From positions 1 through 64,000 of the forward strand of contig CAJNOQ010000095.1 in NCBI GenBank assembly GCA_905250885.1: DNA of 64,000 nucleotides. Reading direction: 5' to 3'. Numbering within the stretch: the first letter of the stretch is position 1; each line of letters starts with the position of its first letter. The position numbers and the translations under genes were made by a program. Under the pieces are notes generated by a model that saw nothing but the letters and a program-made list of their open reading frames with translations, was not told the origin of the DNA and ran no database searches. Below are positions 25,721 through 39,100 of this stretch, in pieces. Source of the stretch: Didymodactylos carnosus. Taxonomy: Eukaryota > Rotifera > Eurotatoria > Philodinida > Philodinidae.

Positions 25721-25889
25721 TTTTTCGAGGCGAAGAAGAAAAAAAATAGATTTTCTAAAATAGAAAGAAAATATATAAATATACATATGTATATTTATTT
25801 ATATATAACTGTAGCGATATCTCAGTGTCGTTTGGGTGGCATAGCTAGTAAATATTTCCTCGCCAAATGAAGAATTGAAAAAGCGTCAC

Positions 25890-26248
25890 TAACCCTGCGA
25901 CAAAATCGATCGACATTCCATAATAGAACAACACCCTAAATACTTTTATATGAGGGGTGAATTAGAACGGCATGCCGCTCTCAAGGCAAACGTAGAGATA
26001 GTCGAATCAGAGATTTTTCCAGTCATCAGTCTAGCCAAGTCTTCTGACCAGTTATTAAGTCTGGAAAATCAAGTCATAAGTCATATAAGTAAAGGTAGGT
26101 TATGTAGGACTTGGTTTAAATCAAAAAATTACTTTCTTGTCACTTTTGGACAAATTAGAACGACACCCTCAATAGAGTAACACGTTATAAAACCTGATGT
26201 GCTAGGACAAAATAGAACGACATGTCGGTCTATTTTGTCGCAGGGTGT
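25890..26248. mobile_element. MITE with about 33-bp terminal inverted repeats
   Basis: The left end reads ACCCTGCGACAAAATCGATC and the right end is its diverged complement (GGTCTATTTTGTCGCAGGGT). Inside, AATTAGAACGRCA-type words recur in subterminal position. About 360 bp with no meaningful protein; the 76-codon frame inside it lacks support. Target duplication was not resolved. Confidence 0.7.
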
Positions 26249-27588
26249 ATTTAACTGTGTGTTTATCAAAAGCCAACGCTATAGAAACTAAACATCGACG
26301 ACAACCAAATTTAATAAAAATTTCTGGGAATTTCAGCTAATCGGAATAATTCCAGAAATTCGATATTGTTCAGTGTTTAATGTTTTAGTTCTTACTGTTA
26401 TAACATAAAAAAATAAAATTCTACATTTTTAGATTTTTAAAAATTCTAGTCAGTGTTGATAGTAGATGCGTTAGGCACAGTGTACATTTCTCTAATAGCA
26501 GTCGGACATCAGAATTTTTTTGTCCTTAACCGTTTTTTCGTGATTAATTATCATTCTCTATTCATATCTAAAAAAGCCTTTTTAAAGAAAAATAAATGTT
26601 TTCAACAAAAATCAGTTTTTCGAAAAATCGGTCTTTCGATGGATATTTGTTCGATCCCAAACTTATCGTATTATACATTGGTCAATGTAGTTTCATGCGT
26701 TAATTTCAAATATCACCTTGATTTCTTTTGATAGTACTCGTGAATTGAGAAAAATGGATTTTACCTAACAATCAAGAGTTTGGGGAAAACCTACAGCGTA
26801 GTCGAGAAATATCTAGGCTAATTTATGCTATCTGCATTGGTATAGGATAGATAGAAGAACGATTTGTGCAAATTTTGAGCCAAATTAAAGGTTGGAAAAT
26901 TTTTGAAACGTCATTGTATTGGTCACAGCTGTATGAAAAACTATACTTAGTTTGAAAACTAATTCTATTTTTCCGAAGATATAGATCTAAACTGAGAAAT
27001 TTCTTCATTACAAAATAAACGAAAGAGTCTAGATTCAGAATCTTTATCGTTTTTATTTACAACTTTATTAGAATTTAGAAAAGATAATAATTTTTATGAT
27101 ATGTGCGTACATTTTTAGACTACCTTAATACCGGGAACAAAAACTTTTATGCCATTAAATAGAGCACATACCGAAGTGTACTTTACTTTCTATGAATCTG
27201 GAAAAAATAGACTTTCAATTTTTGATCAAATGTCCACCTGAATGCACACTGTATGAAGAAGGGAAAGTTGAATATGAGTGAAACTCTATAATATTTCAAG
27301 CATATCAAAACATCAGATATCCCTTTTGATAGTGGTGTCGAATTTCATTACTAATAAACATTATTGTTTATTTTTCATCTCAATGTCGTTTAGATGAACC
27401 ATTAAGAATGACATTAAGTTATTAAGCCTTGTTTATCAAGAAAAAATCTTATTTGAACATTGAATGGAAGAAAATAGAAAACTTTCGGTATTATTTATAT
27501 TTTATGACAGTGTATTCTGAAAGATGAATAACAAAGTTTTTACAGTGAAAGGATCAACAAAAAAAAAGCTTTACATTTCTTCGATTAA

Positions 27589-28183
27589 CCCTTTCGGGAC
27601 GGGTGACGTTTTAAAACGTCAAAAATCGGAATAAGCCGTGTTTTCTAAAATTTTCTTTTGAAGAAACGTCTCTCAAAATTCGATCATAATCAAATTTCAA
27701 ATACATCATCTTATGCAGTTTTTGACGCTCTATCTTTTGATAATACATTTGAATAATATTTAGTTCTGAGTTAGAAATCTAAGTTTTTCCGAAAATTTCG
27801 ATCCTTCTCAGTAAAAGAGGGTTTTGAGTACGAAGACAGAATCGAAAGTCAAAAATGTTTTTGTCAGTAGATAGCTCTTGAAATTCTCTATCGAGACATT
27901 GCCATTTGAATTTTTTTGTCGAAAATCTCTTGGTTAGGAAAAACGAAATACTGAAGATGCGTTTTTTCCGTTTTTTAGGAAAATACTGTTTTCTACCTAA
28001 CTCCGCCAAAATAAGTTGAAACTTAACGATATTTTCACATATGGTAGAGTTTAGTGATAGCTTTCTTTTGACGAAAGGATGAAGTCTCTATCTGTCAGGG
28101 AAGCCAAGATATTGCAAAATAAAAAAGGTCTTGAATTTTTGAACAGCACTGTATATATAAAAATTAAACCGGTCCTGAAAGAG
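27589..28183. mobile_element. TTAA-flanked MITE, piggyBac-like ends
   Basis: TTAA stands immediately on both sides (27585-27588 and 28184-28187). The element begins CCCTTTCGGGACGGGT and ends with the complement of CTCTTTCAGGACCGGT, so about 14 of 16 terminal bases pair. A TTAA target with ends starting in C/T-rich CCCTTT is typical of piggyBac-type DNA transposons. About 595 bp and no transposase: non-autonomous. Confidence 0.75.
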
Positions 28184-29655
28184 TTAACCAACCTACATTT
28201 TAGAAAATGTTTCATATTAAAAATTAAGTTTATAAAAGATTATGTATTTTTATTTATAATTTTATGTTTTAAGTAATTCTTATTAAAAGAAAATCTCTTA
28301 TAGATAAAAAGAATTATGATATTATTATGTCCACATTTCTAGTATAGAAAATTTTTTCTAAACTTAAAATAGGTTAATACGTTTTTCTTCTCTTAAACAT
28401 ACGTCTGATACAACAGAAAATGAATAACAAAAATTTGACCGTTTATAACTTTGCTAGTCAATGAATAACTTATACATCTTTCATGAGATTATTTGTGGCA
28501 AACTCCCACATAAAAATTAATTATTTTTCTTTTCTATTTTTATTGTCATCCGTTTTAATTGAAAAATGATCGTATATATATTCTTAAACATGCTGATCAC
28601 GATTCTCAGACTACGTTTTCTTCTTTTTATCATTTCCGCTAAAAAAACTTGATCATCAAATTTTTTGCGTCAAACACTCCAAACTTTTTACACCATGTAG
28701 AAAAACTATGCATTTTTCAGCATCGAGTGAATATTCGATCCGTTTAACCACTTCTTAATACGCATTATTTTTTTACTGTATTTTTCCCCTTTCTTACAAG
28801 AGTTTGATTAATAAAAAATTGTTTTATTTAAAAAGAAAAAATTTTCTATCTTTTCTTGATATAAAATTTTTTAAAACAATAATTATTAAGGTTAGTATAG
28901 AATAGAGAAAGACAGAATAATCTGTTGAAAAATTTTAGAAGATTGTTTATCTCGAATTCGGTCGATTATCTTGCATAGAACAAATTTGAAATCGAAGTAC
29001 TTCTGAAAAATATTTATCCCTGTTGTCTTGTCTATTAATTTAATATGATGACACTCTGTTTCTTAGAAGTGTCAATTTATTACATTATTTTTATTTACTT
29101 TTATTCAATATATTTTCTTTTTTTGGCATATTATTTACTAATTGTTAAAAGAAAGATTTTTCATTATTTACATTTGATTTTCTCTCATTTATTATTATAT
29201 CCGTTGAAAAAAAACAAACATATGATGTACAATATATTTGACAATATGGAAAATTTGAACGCCATAGGTGTAACTTTTCTTCAAAAAGACTCAGTAGACG
29301 TGTAATTAGGTAATAATTGAGCTCAATGATCATATTTTTAGTTAAAAATATTATTTTCTCTCTCAAAAGTCTTTTTCTTTCGATACACGTTTGAAAGATC
29401 CGTCATGATTATGAAAATAATTAGATGGAAAGTTGGTTTTTCGATATGAAGAACCGTCTTAAATTAGTCACCCTTCAAATGTCACGGAAATTAAATATTG
29501 TATTATGAACATGTCACGAGAATACATTAAATATTGTGATCATCTTTGTATAACCTTTTTTTTCTTCTCGCCATGGGTTAGATAACTAATTCTGTTTCCT
29601 ATTTTTTTTTCTTTTTCGGCACTTTTTTTTTCTCTCTTTCTTTTTTTTTTCTCCA

Positions 29656-29663
29656 TATAAATA
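29656..29663 (+). promoter_or_regulatory. TATA box of the secreted-peptide gene
   Basis: TATAAATA preceded by CTCCA and a pyrimidine-rich tract, 120 bases before the start codon. A start site about 25-32 bases downstream would fall at TTCACTC (29686-29691), an initiator-like sequence, giving a leader of about 95 bases. Confidence 0.55.
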
Positions 29664-29782
29664 GATGGAAATATGTTTAAAACAGTTCACTCATATTCGA
29701 TTGTCTGAAATATCTTTAGATCTATTTATTACTTTATTAATTTAATTTAATTTTAAATTCAACTATTAATATTTATTTTAAA

Positions 29783-30181
29783 ATGATTACCACATTTTTA
29801 CATCAATTTCGATCAATTCATTTTCTATCATTTTATTTTTTAATAATGCTTGTGCTATTCTATTTTATTCAAACATCGACAGGTATCAATCCGTATCATT
29901 ATCAACAACAGCAACAACAGTATAATTCATTATTTAATAATAAGCACGATAATGATGAGATAATTAATCGTTTAAAGGGCAATATTCAACTATATTTACA
30001 TCAACAAGAGTCTGATTCTAATGATGGCAACAATAATGATTTAAACGAACAACAAGAAGATTATGATGATTATAATAAACAAAATAAATTAGCCAATATT
30101 CATATTAATCCATCATGGTTATTAAGACAAACAAGAAATCGAATTTATGGCAAACCATTGTGGATATCACGTACAGGTTAA
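29783..30181 (+). CDS. Small secreted / neuropeptide-precursor-like protein
   Basis: An open frame of 132 codons begins with a signal peptide or signal anchor: hydrophobic residues at about 14-30 (FLSFYFLIMLVLFYFIQ) followed by a small-residue site (TSTG). The rest is hydrophilic: a poly-Gln run, an acidic Asp/Asn/Gln-rich spacer, then a basic C-terminal segment reading INPSWLLRQTRNRIYGKPL and ending WISRTG. This order (signal, acidic spacer, short basic C-terminal peptide, final Gly that could be amidated) resembles a neuropeptide precursor, but I recognise no family and see no KR/RR cleavage pair. The TATA box suits a strongly tissue-specific gene. The last codons CGT ACA G|GTTAAA could be a splice donor, so a further exon is possible, though none was found. 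Confidence 0.5.
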   Translation: MITTFLHQFRSIHFLSFYFLIMLVLFYFIQTSTGINPYHYQQQQQQYNSLFNNKHDNDEIINRLKGNIQLYLHQQESDSNDGNNNDLNEQQEDYDDYNKQNKLANIHINPSWLLRQTRNRIYGKPLWISRTG

Positions 30182-33100
30182 AAAGTATAGTGTACTGTTT
30201 ACTAATAAAAAAAACAACAAATGAATATTTTAATCGTTTTTTTTTGTTCAACAAATTTTATAAAAGCGAATATGAATATGAATATGACAGTATAATGAAT
30301 AAGAAACTAATTTTTACTAAAATAATTGTGTATCTGTTATATCATCAAATTATAAATTGAGTATGAAAGTTTGTTTTAAACGAAAAAACAAACATTCTCA
30401 GCTCATATAGACGCATTGCTCTGTGTTTGATGAGGCAATACAAACCAGAGTCATGTTATATTGTATCCAATTCTCTTGACATTTCATTGATTATAACATT
30501 TAGCATAATGTTAAATATTATAAGTAAAAAAAGACGTCGGTTATAATTCAGAGATAATTACAATTCCAATATGAGAAAGTCACTAAGTCGGTGAAAATGC
30601 AAATAATTTCTTCTCAAACTACAAAAAAAAATTCAACATCCTTAAAAATAGAAAGAACTTAATCTAAAATCTTCTGGATCTCTGCAAAAAGAGAAAAGAA
30701 CAAATGTCTCAGAAAAAGTAGGTCATTTATGAAACGTTGGTTCATTGCACAATTGTATCTGATGGGATCTTGTCGCTATAAGACCATTGTTCACTCAAAT
30801 TTTAGAGCAAACTGGCTCAACTTAGAATCACAATATATGGATAGGTAACTATGCCATTTATAACTTTGTTCCTTTTGTATATTTAAACTGATTCTTCTCT
30901 CAAAAGATTCGTCTTGAAATTCTCTACAAAAAGTATACTGAATATATTTTTTTTTTCTTCTATCAAGTTTGTCAAAAATTTTATTTTCAAACTGTAATTT
31001 GAAGAAATACTCAGCCAAAATCAAACATTTTGAAATCGTTTATTTTTTTTCTTAAAGTTCTTGTTTTACAAAGAACTGAGAAAGGAAACAGCAAAGTGTG
31101 TTCTCCTACTCTTTTTTTATTAGTGAAAGCCTAAACTTATTTAAAAATATTTTATAGCTGCATCGATCAAAAATATTTTTTTTTATAACTGCCGTTCTTA
31201 AAAATTTTACGAAAAAGAATGGCTAGATCGTTCATCCTTATCGATTACAACTGTGAACAGAGAATTACCTTAAACAGACAAAAAACGGACGAATTTAGAA
31301 ATAGCATACAGAAAGAATTTGTAAATAGGTCAGGTTTACATTAAGCCTTTACCCTCAACGAGTCATTGGAATGATCATTTGTAGAAACGTTGAAGAAAAT
31401 AAACGAAACATCGAATTTAAAACCTTTCAAGACGTTATTGGCAACATCACAAGTTTTCGATTGATAAAAAGAATATTTCTCTCGTCTTCGAGCTATATGA
31501 CATATAAAATTCTTTAGTTCAGAAAAGTAAAAAAAACTGAACTTTATTTTTAAGATCTTTCTTTCCCTAGATGCAGGATACTTTTTTACGGTGTCTATTA
31601 TGAGATACATCGAGTAAAATGTTTACTCTTAGTTAAATGACGTTTGAAAATTTCACAATAAATAAATGAGCACGAGTTCGTGCAAAATACCACAACCACT
31701 AGAGTCTTGGGAAAAGAGAGAGCAACTAAAAAACGACTATTTTTAAACACATATTTTATCTACATATAACGTTTATCAATACTTAGACATAGGTGACGCT
31801 AATTATAAATGCAGACGTTATGCGGACGTCTGTGACATGTAAACGTTTTCGCATTAAGTTCTTTTGTTAGTTTTCCCACATGAATGGTCAATGAAGTGAC
31901 CAAGCTACAAGCAACAAGAGAATGTATCTACTCGATCTATCCATACTATTAGTATAGTGAGTAGACCAATGCTCTATCCTAATGGCCATTTTACCAGTAG
32001 CTTTGTTGGAACTGCTATGGAAAGTAAAGAGTTAAGTCATAGATTCGTTTTTACAATATAACGAACATAATATTCATTGGGAATGAAAGAATAATTTTTA
32101 CATGAAACCATACTAGTTTACATATTTGTGAGAAAGAACTGTTTTTGTACCACAGCTGATAAAATGATCATTCTTGTTGATTACTACAGTTATTTTAACC
32201 TGTAAATATTAAAATATTCTCTTGATTATCGTTTCTTGTGTATTTCTAACCTTCAATTTGTCGACGATACTATCCAGAAAGACAAATCTATTAGTTATTA
32301 TTAGATAAAATGATGACTAATAATGATTCTTAATTGAATGTGAGTCAAAATGTCTCAAGAGAAATAGGTCTTTATTGACATAACTTGTTAAAAATTAGTT
32401 TCTCATTTATTCCCCTGATAGAAAAGTAAAAGATACAATTTTCTTTTCAAATTAATACACCACATGACTCTAGTAATTTTTTTTTTTGTTTAAAATCCTC
32501 CCCATGAATTCTTAAAAGAACTAAAAGAATAAGTTGAGGAAGAAGGCGAGGAAACATGACATATACCAGCTGTTTATCTCTCTACACTTTTCGTTTCTCC
32601 TACATACACACACGAAAAACGGATATCATATCTACCATATAGAAACAGATTTCTTCTAAAAACTTAAATTGGAAGGATTTCTACTTTAAATTGAAGATCT
32701 AAGCTGCCTAGGATTGTCTCAATTGAATGAATACTCGAATTTAATGCATCAATGTAAAGTCGTTTACAAATTTACTTTTAAAACTTTTTCTATTATAAAA
32801 TTATTATTTCAACATTTATAGATACCGATAAAATTAATACCATACAACTACACTCTCACAAACGTTGAAATGAGAACAATGAACTGTTAAAAGATTTCTT
32901 TTTTTAATGATGACGCTCTAGATAGACATCATCATTCCGTATTCTGATCAATAACCAATCAAAACTCAAATTTGTTAAAAACACTCCAGTAAAAGGCAAA
33001 GTCTACATTTGTACAATGGAAAAAGATAAATCAAAAATACGAATATTCTCATTGCTGTTAGATCAATGTCATATTTCCTTCGAATAGGTGAGAGATGAAA

Positions 33101-36100
33101 TAAAGAGATGATTAGTGACTTACGTTGCATAACTCATTACATCGTATAAATATCTCACAATATAGACGTACTTTCATCGAACATCTAAAACAGAATAAAT
33201 TAGCAGAGTCAAAATATCGATGCTGACAGCATCACTTTACTTGAAGTATTTGTGCTCTATAATAAAAGAGTTTATCCTTCACAATCGACAATCAATTATT
33301 TTTTCAAGAAAAGAGAACTTCAGGGTGCGAACAACAAATGTAGTCGACGCTATTTCCTTTCTTCTGTACGTCAAAGAACCGTTCCTAACTCAGTCTTTCA
33401 GTCAGTTATCATCACACTCCCAGAGTATTCCTTCTCAAATATGCCTATTTTTAGTTATATTACAGTATAAAGACAAAACATATACAAATAGAACTGTCAG
33501 ACACATTACAAACAATAATTCATTTCAATTAAGAAGTAATCAATGTCATATTACAGTTTATCTAATGTAATCAATGGTAATTTTGATTTATTTTATCAAA
33601 TATTTTCGATTTCTTCCATAATTTTCGATGTAAAATTACTTTTAAATGTTCATCATTTGACACGAATTACGAGTCCGGTGAAAACTGTTGTCACATGCGA
33701 TTTTGGGGTGTCCATGCAATCACTACATTAATTAACATTTTTTACTTAAAATTTTAAATTTTTTAACTTTTTGAAAAATGCTATGAATATCTTTCGTTTC
33801 TAGTCCATTTAACCCTTCATCTGATTGCAGTTATTCTTATAATCAGTTAAACAAGTCCTCCATATTCAGTCGACTATCTTTATTGGAAAAATTTGTATAA
33901 TATTTTCTCAATAATCAGATATCAATGGTGATTATATTATTAAATCAGATATCAATGGTGATTATATTATTACACCAAATCGAAACTGTTCTAATTCACC
34001 TTCAAATATTGATCAATGTAACGTATTGTACTGTGAATATGAACGATGACTGTCGTTAAATTTAATTCGTCAGCTGTATCATATGCATATTAGAATTTGT
34101 TTATTGATACCGTAATAAAACATACAACTGAGCATAGAAATAAATATGTTTGAAATCATCAATTAAACATTTTTGAGATAAATTTCTCAGATTAGTTGTG
34201 ATCATTTCATGATCATTTCAAAATAATAAAGGTATCTTGAAATGATAATTTTGTACGTTATATAAACAAATCATTTCATTAAACACCATTATGTTTGAAG
34301 AAATGTGTCAAAAATAATTTCCATCTCCATGACTACTTTTCCACAAACACACAATCATCATGATTACAATCATGGCTGCTTTCATACTCATATTTGTACT
34401 ACAGAATTTTAATTGAATGGAAAAAGTTCTATGATGAAGCTTTCCCTTGGACATAATAATTTCAATTATAATCGTTCATCTAACACATGGAAGGTTTCAT
34501 TCGTAAGTTGGAAAAAGTTTTTGTCTTCCAGAGATATTTTTAGAGAAAAAAAATCATATCATTAATAGTTGAACTTGTTTTTTCCATTAGTTTATCGTTT
34601 CAACTCTTGGCTACCGTACGGCGTATAATGTAGGTCTTTATTAAAAGTTGGTCAACAGATATCTATTTCTGTTATATATTAGAAAAATAAAAAAGGCTTG
34701 TAACTTGTTTCATTTTCCAATTGTACTTTTTCACACCTATTTAAAATAATTAAATTTAAATTTTCTTGATGTTGTTGACATTGTTCATTCGTATTTTTGA
34801 GTGACTGTTCGAAAAAAATTTTTAATAGTTTGACAATATTTTGATGTAATCAAGGGTGATGGAATAGTTTGTTTAATATCTATATCTAAAACAAAAAATG
34901 TACTTCAATATCTAAATATAATCAAATTTTCAATTTTTAGTGTGACTAACTGATATTATATTGTTGATTATATTTAATAAAATTAGAAATTATAGTTGAT
35001 TATTTTGATTATATTAAGTAAATGTAATGCATTAGAAACAAAGTTCAACTTCAATTGTAGATAGCCGTTCAATGTGCACCAATGATTACATTCAAACATC
35101 AATCTATATATAGTTTTATATACGTTTTGAAGCGGAACATAAATCGCGATAAGATTTTATTTTTAGTACTACAAAGGGAAAATCCTTCACCCAGAATCCT
35201 CTGGTTACAGGTCCCAGTCGAGGCGCATTTTTCCTCTATAGTACTAATAATAATAACACTAATCTATTCTTCAAATTTTTATTAAATCATTAAAAAAAGC
35301 GTTTTTACCTTCTGAACTAGAGAGAGAGTATCTAAAGATCACTTTTTATTAGTGTTCTTGTTAATGTTAAAATGAGAAAACAGATAGATTATCAAATGCC
35401 ATGGATAACTAAATATAATTGTATCATCATTTTTAGAGAATAAATTAACTTGCTTTTTCACATAATCCTGTGAATATTCATGTATGTTCGCATTTACAAC
35501 TATAGGCTAAGAGATTGATTTTTGTTTTATTATAATTGTTTTTTTAATCTTCATAAAATGAGCTGTATAACAATCTACTAAATACAGGGATACATTTGTT
35601 TTGAACAACAAATAATTTTGTACATATACACACACAAAAACAACGTTATATGCGTATTACTTGTTTGTTTTCAGACTGAATATATATATATATATATATA
35701 AGAATAAAATATGTACATCATAACAAGAAAAACAACAGAAAACACAATTATAGGAAGGAGTAAGTTAGAAAAAACAACGAAATTTGATGAAAAAAGATTG
35801 CGCACAGCGCACAGAACTTTTGTTTGTTTATGACTATAAAAATAAAACACAGGAAGAGTGCAATACGATACCGACTCGCCTGGCTTATTTCAAAGTGGTA
35901 ATGAAAAAAGAAAAATCGACTAGTGATTTATTCCTGAGAGAAAACAATAGATTTTAAAAACAATCTCAAGAAAAAGTGTCGTCAATTGTTGTTCAAACAG
36001 CTGTTGCCTGTCAATATGCCATGACATCATCAATCAGCTTATTGAATAAAAAAAGCGTTTTAACACTCTTTCTATCCTTTTCTAGCGAGTTTCCTTTAAA

Positions 36101-36199
36101 CCTATTATTCAATTTCGAACACTATCTCTGCATGTTAACGTTTGCAAAATTCTCGAATCACCGGGATTTCAACAGATTATAACGTGAATAGATGTTTTT
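30182..36199. other. Long AT-rich intergenic stretch
   Basis: Six kilobases without an exon I can defend. The open frames at 31341-31610 and 33220-33570 have no domain signature, no matching splice sites and noise-like composition. Visible items are the 30-bp tandem duplication at 33913-33972 and an (AT)n run at about 35682-35700. No large inverted repeats were noticed. Confidence 0.45.
33913..33972. repeat. 30-bp tandem duplication, two copies
   Basis: AATCAGATATCAATGGTGAT plus ATTATATTATTA occurs twice head to tail without a mismatch, so it is recent replication slippage or an assembly stutter. Confidence 0.9.
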
Positions 36200-39100
36200 C
36201 TATAAAGTATCAGGCTCTTTTTCGATAGTTTCAGTGTATGCAACTCCATTTGCTGCCAAACGATATCTGTAACTAGGAGTTTGATTGTTACTCGTCTGAT
36301 TTCGTTTTTGTGATGTTTGTGAATTATTTATTACATGAGATATGTGCTGTTGTTTATGATTTGTAAGTTCACCAGCTGAATGTGAACCATTTAGTTTTGA
36401 CGTAGAAGATGAATGTTGTCGAGATGTGGTAGTGTGCGAAGATGATGTTGATGGATCATGAAGCCATAATTCTTGTTCTTGTTCACAATGTAAATGTCGA
36501 TGAATATAAGAATCATCGGAAACATCTTCAAAATCATCATTTAAATGATAAGTAAATAAATCTAAATCTTTCGACGTTAATCCCCGCCATAATGGTGTTA
36601 ATATTTCATTACTATTGTGAGATGTTGTAGAAAAAGATGATTGAAGTAACGGACAAGGAAGAGGGTTGATACACGGTGAGGCTAGAAGAAAAGTAAACAA
36701 TATTACATTTTAAAGCTATACTACGATAGAAAAGAAGTAGAAAACCAAGTATTTTAAAGATATCAAATAACATTTGTGACTGATATTTTTAAAATACTTG
36801 ATCATTAAGTGCATTAATCCTCTCTCTATTCTACTATTTCAACCGTCATCACGATGATCATGGGTTGATCGAGTAAAAAATAACAGCTAGTGTGGCAGGT
36901 CCAATAGAGACACTGATTCTTAATATGAGAAGTATACCAACGAAATGCGATAAGACCCAAAGAGTAGCATGACAAAGTTTAACCTGGTATCTGTATTGTG
37001 TAACGAACCAAGACCTTCTCTCATTTCTGTAACCGAAATGTGGCTCGATTCAACAACTCTTTCCACAAATTAGAGACCGATTAGCTTGCCACCTATCATG
37101 TCAAAAGTTCTTGAGAGGTTAGTTTTTACCAAATTATAGATGTTAAAAAAGCATAAATTTTAACGTCATCTCATTGCCGTTTTAATCAGAGGGCGGCTAG
37201 CAGATCTTGTTTATGAGAGTGGCAAGAATCTAGATTGTGGTAACTTTACCCTTTCTGTATTTCTTGATTTTTCAGAAACACTTTCAATAGAGTATGATAC
37301 TCAGGTATACATTACAAATTGAGAAAAAGGGAATATCAGATGAATTATTACAACTGTTCTGGAGCTATCTTTCATTCCATCATTTCTCAACAACAAATGA
37401 TAAGTATCACGTTACGTTCAAGAGATAGAGATCAAATAAATAATTTTCGTGCACATACACAAAAATGCAAAATACTTTCGTTCGTGGATGTAAGTCAATA
37501 GGATGTACTTCCGATTGATCTACAGCAAATAGCAAAATTAACATTTTTTTCGCATAGCTATAAATAAATTCTATTTTTGCGTGTTACAAATGGCCTAGAT
37601 TCAATAACAGTTTGTAAAAGTACGTCTCTCCACTTCGCTTTGATTTGTTTCACAGAAATTTATACGCTTCGAAGTTTTGTGCTTGAGGCTAAAGCGTTTT
37701 CTATTAGAATGTCTACTATACCAGCTGAATCGAAATAACCTTCTCGCTGACTAATGTACTGTAGCTCATCAGTTATGTACTCTTCTTATGTATGAACAAA
37801 ACAAAATGCTATAATGGGTTCCCCTCTTTCTTTTCTCGAATAGAGTTCATAACAACATTTGTGACGTATTTTTCTTACATGTTCCCTTCCGTTTGATATC
37901 CATACTACTACTGTTTGAATTTGTTTGACTTTCAGAACTTTGTGTTCTACTTGATGTTCTCAAGAGATCGTTTGTGCTTGTTGCTTGTAGTAGCGTATTT
38001 ATAATACGCTGTTTAGTTTTTCGAGCTGAAATAAATAAATAAAAACAACTAAGTTCAAGTTCAGATTAATTCAAAGATTTCTTTGTGGACATACTTGTAC
38101 GTGACAACGAGTTTGCCTCATTTGTCTCCATTTTTTCTCCGTTACATTTACTGGAATCATGACCGATTCGATCAGCTATTTTTGATAATGACAGAATAAT
38201 ATTATATTCTAAAAACAGAGTATGATTGTTATAACATTTCTTGATAAAATCGCTCCACAACAGCTGCTAGTATTGAACCACCATACAGCTAACTGTTACT
38301 AAAGCTGAACAACAACAGCAGACGCAAGTAAAGAAAAATGTCATGTAACAAATGATGAGTATTCAAGAAAGAAAAGCACTATCAGAAGTTTGTACTCAGT
38401 CCCTATTGCCAGTCCATCTGTCCAGAATGGCAAAAAATTCTTTTATCAACAGAGAGTCTAGTCTGGATTCTTTTGCACTATCTAACTGTATAAATACAGC
38501 ATTGTAGACAGCATGGGATGTAAGAGAATACAGAAACAAACTATCAAATGCGAATACATTTTTTATTTGTTAGATTTCTAATACGCTCTCAAACACTTCT
38601 AGAAACCTAATCTTGTACTTTTAAAGCCAAAAAATAAAAATAGTCATAAATAACTCAACGTCGATACTGTCATAATTCAAAGTCCAGAGTTACAATCCCA
38701 CCTGCCAATTAGACAATCAGATTTAGATCAGATTTTTTATTTATCAGATTAAATTCAGATTTAATCTGAATAAAAAGTCGAAGATCTTATGTCTAATCTA
38801 GATTGGACTTTTAATCCCTTATGAGTATCCTGTACACTTTTTATGTTTGATTTTGATAAGCTACCTAGCATTCGTGAAGAAAGTAGGCTATTCACGAGTC
38901 ATTCAACATTAGTTTCATTCAAGACCTAATAGAACAAAAAGCAAGGAGGAAAAAGCAGACTTTGGGACTGTAATGGATTTAGAAAGTCTATCGAAGTAAT
39001 GGACCTTTTCAAGTCTAATAAACTCTGTAAAGACCAGAAGAATTCATCTAAATTGACGTCAGCTGTTAAAAATCCCCGTAAATCCTTGGACTTACGTGAA

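Larger units (their letters stand above)
25721..29655. other. Intergenic stretch with two MITEs
   Basis: Lies between the 5' end of TMEM62 (which reads leftward) and a small secreted-peptide gene (which reads rightward). Apart from the two inverted-repeat elements listed separately (25890-26248 and 27589-28183), it is AT-rich with no supported exon. The TMEM62 promoter must lie at its left edge; no TATA box was recognised there. Confidence 0.5.

Noticed and set aside
25950-26180. 76-codon frame with a helical, protein-like look (ELERHAALKANVEIVESEIF)
   Set aside because: It sits wholly within the MITE bounded by CCCTGCGACAAAAT repeats, with no splice sites or domain; likely chance.
33220-33570. 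116-codon frame in the long gap
   Set aside because: No domain, no acceptor or donor in phase, composition like background; overlapping frames of similar length exist in the same place.
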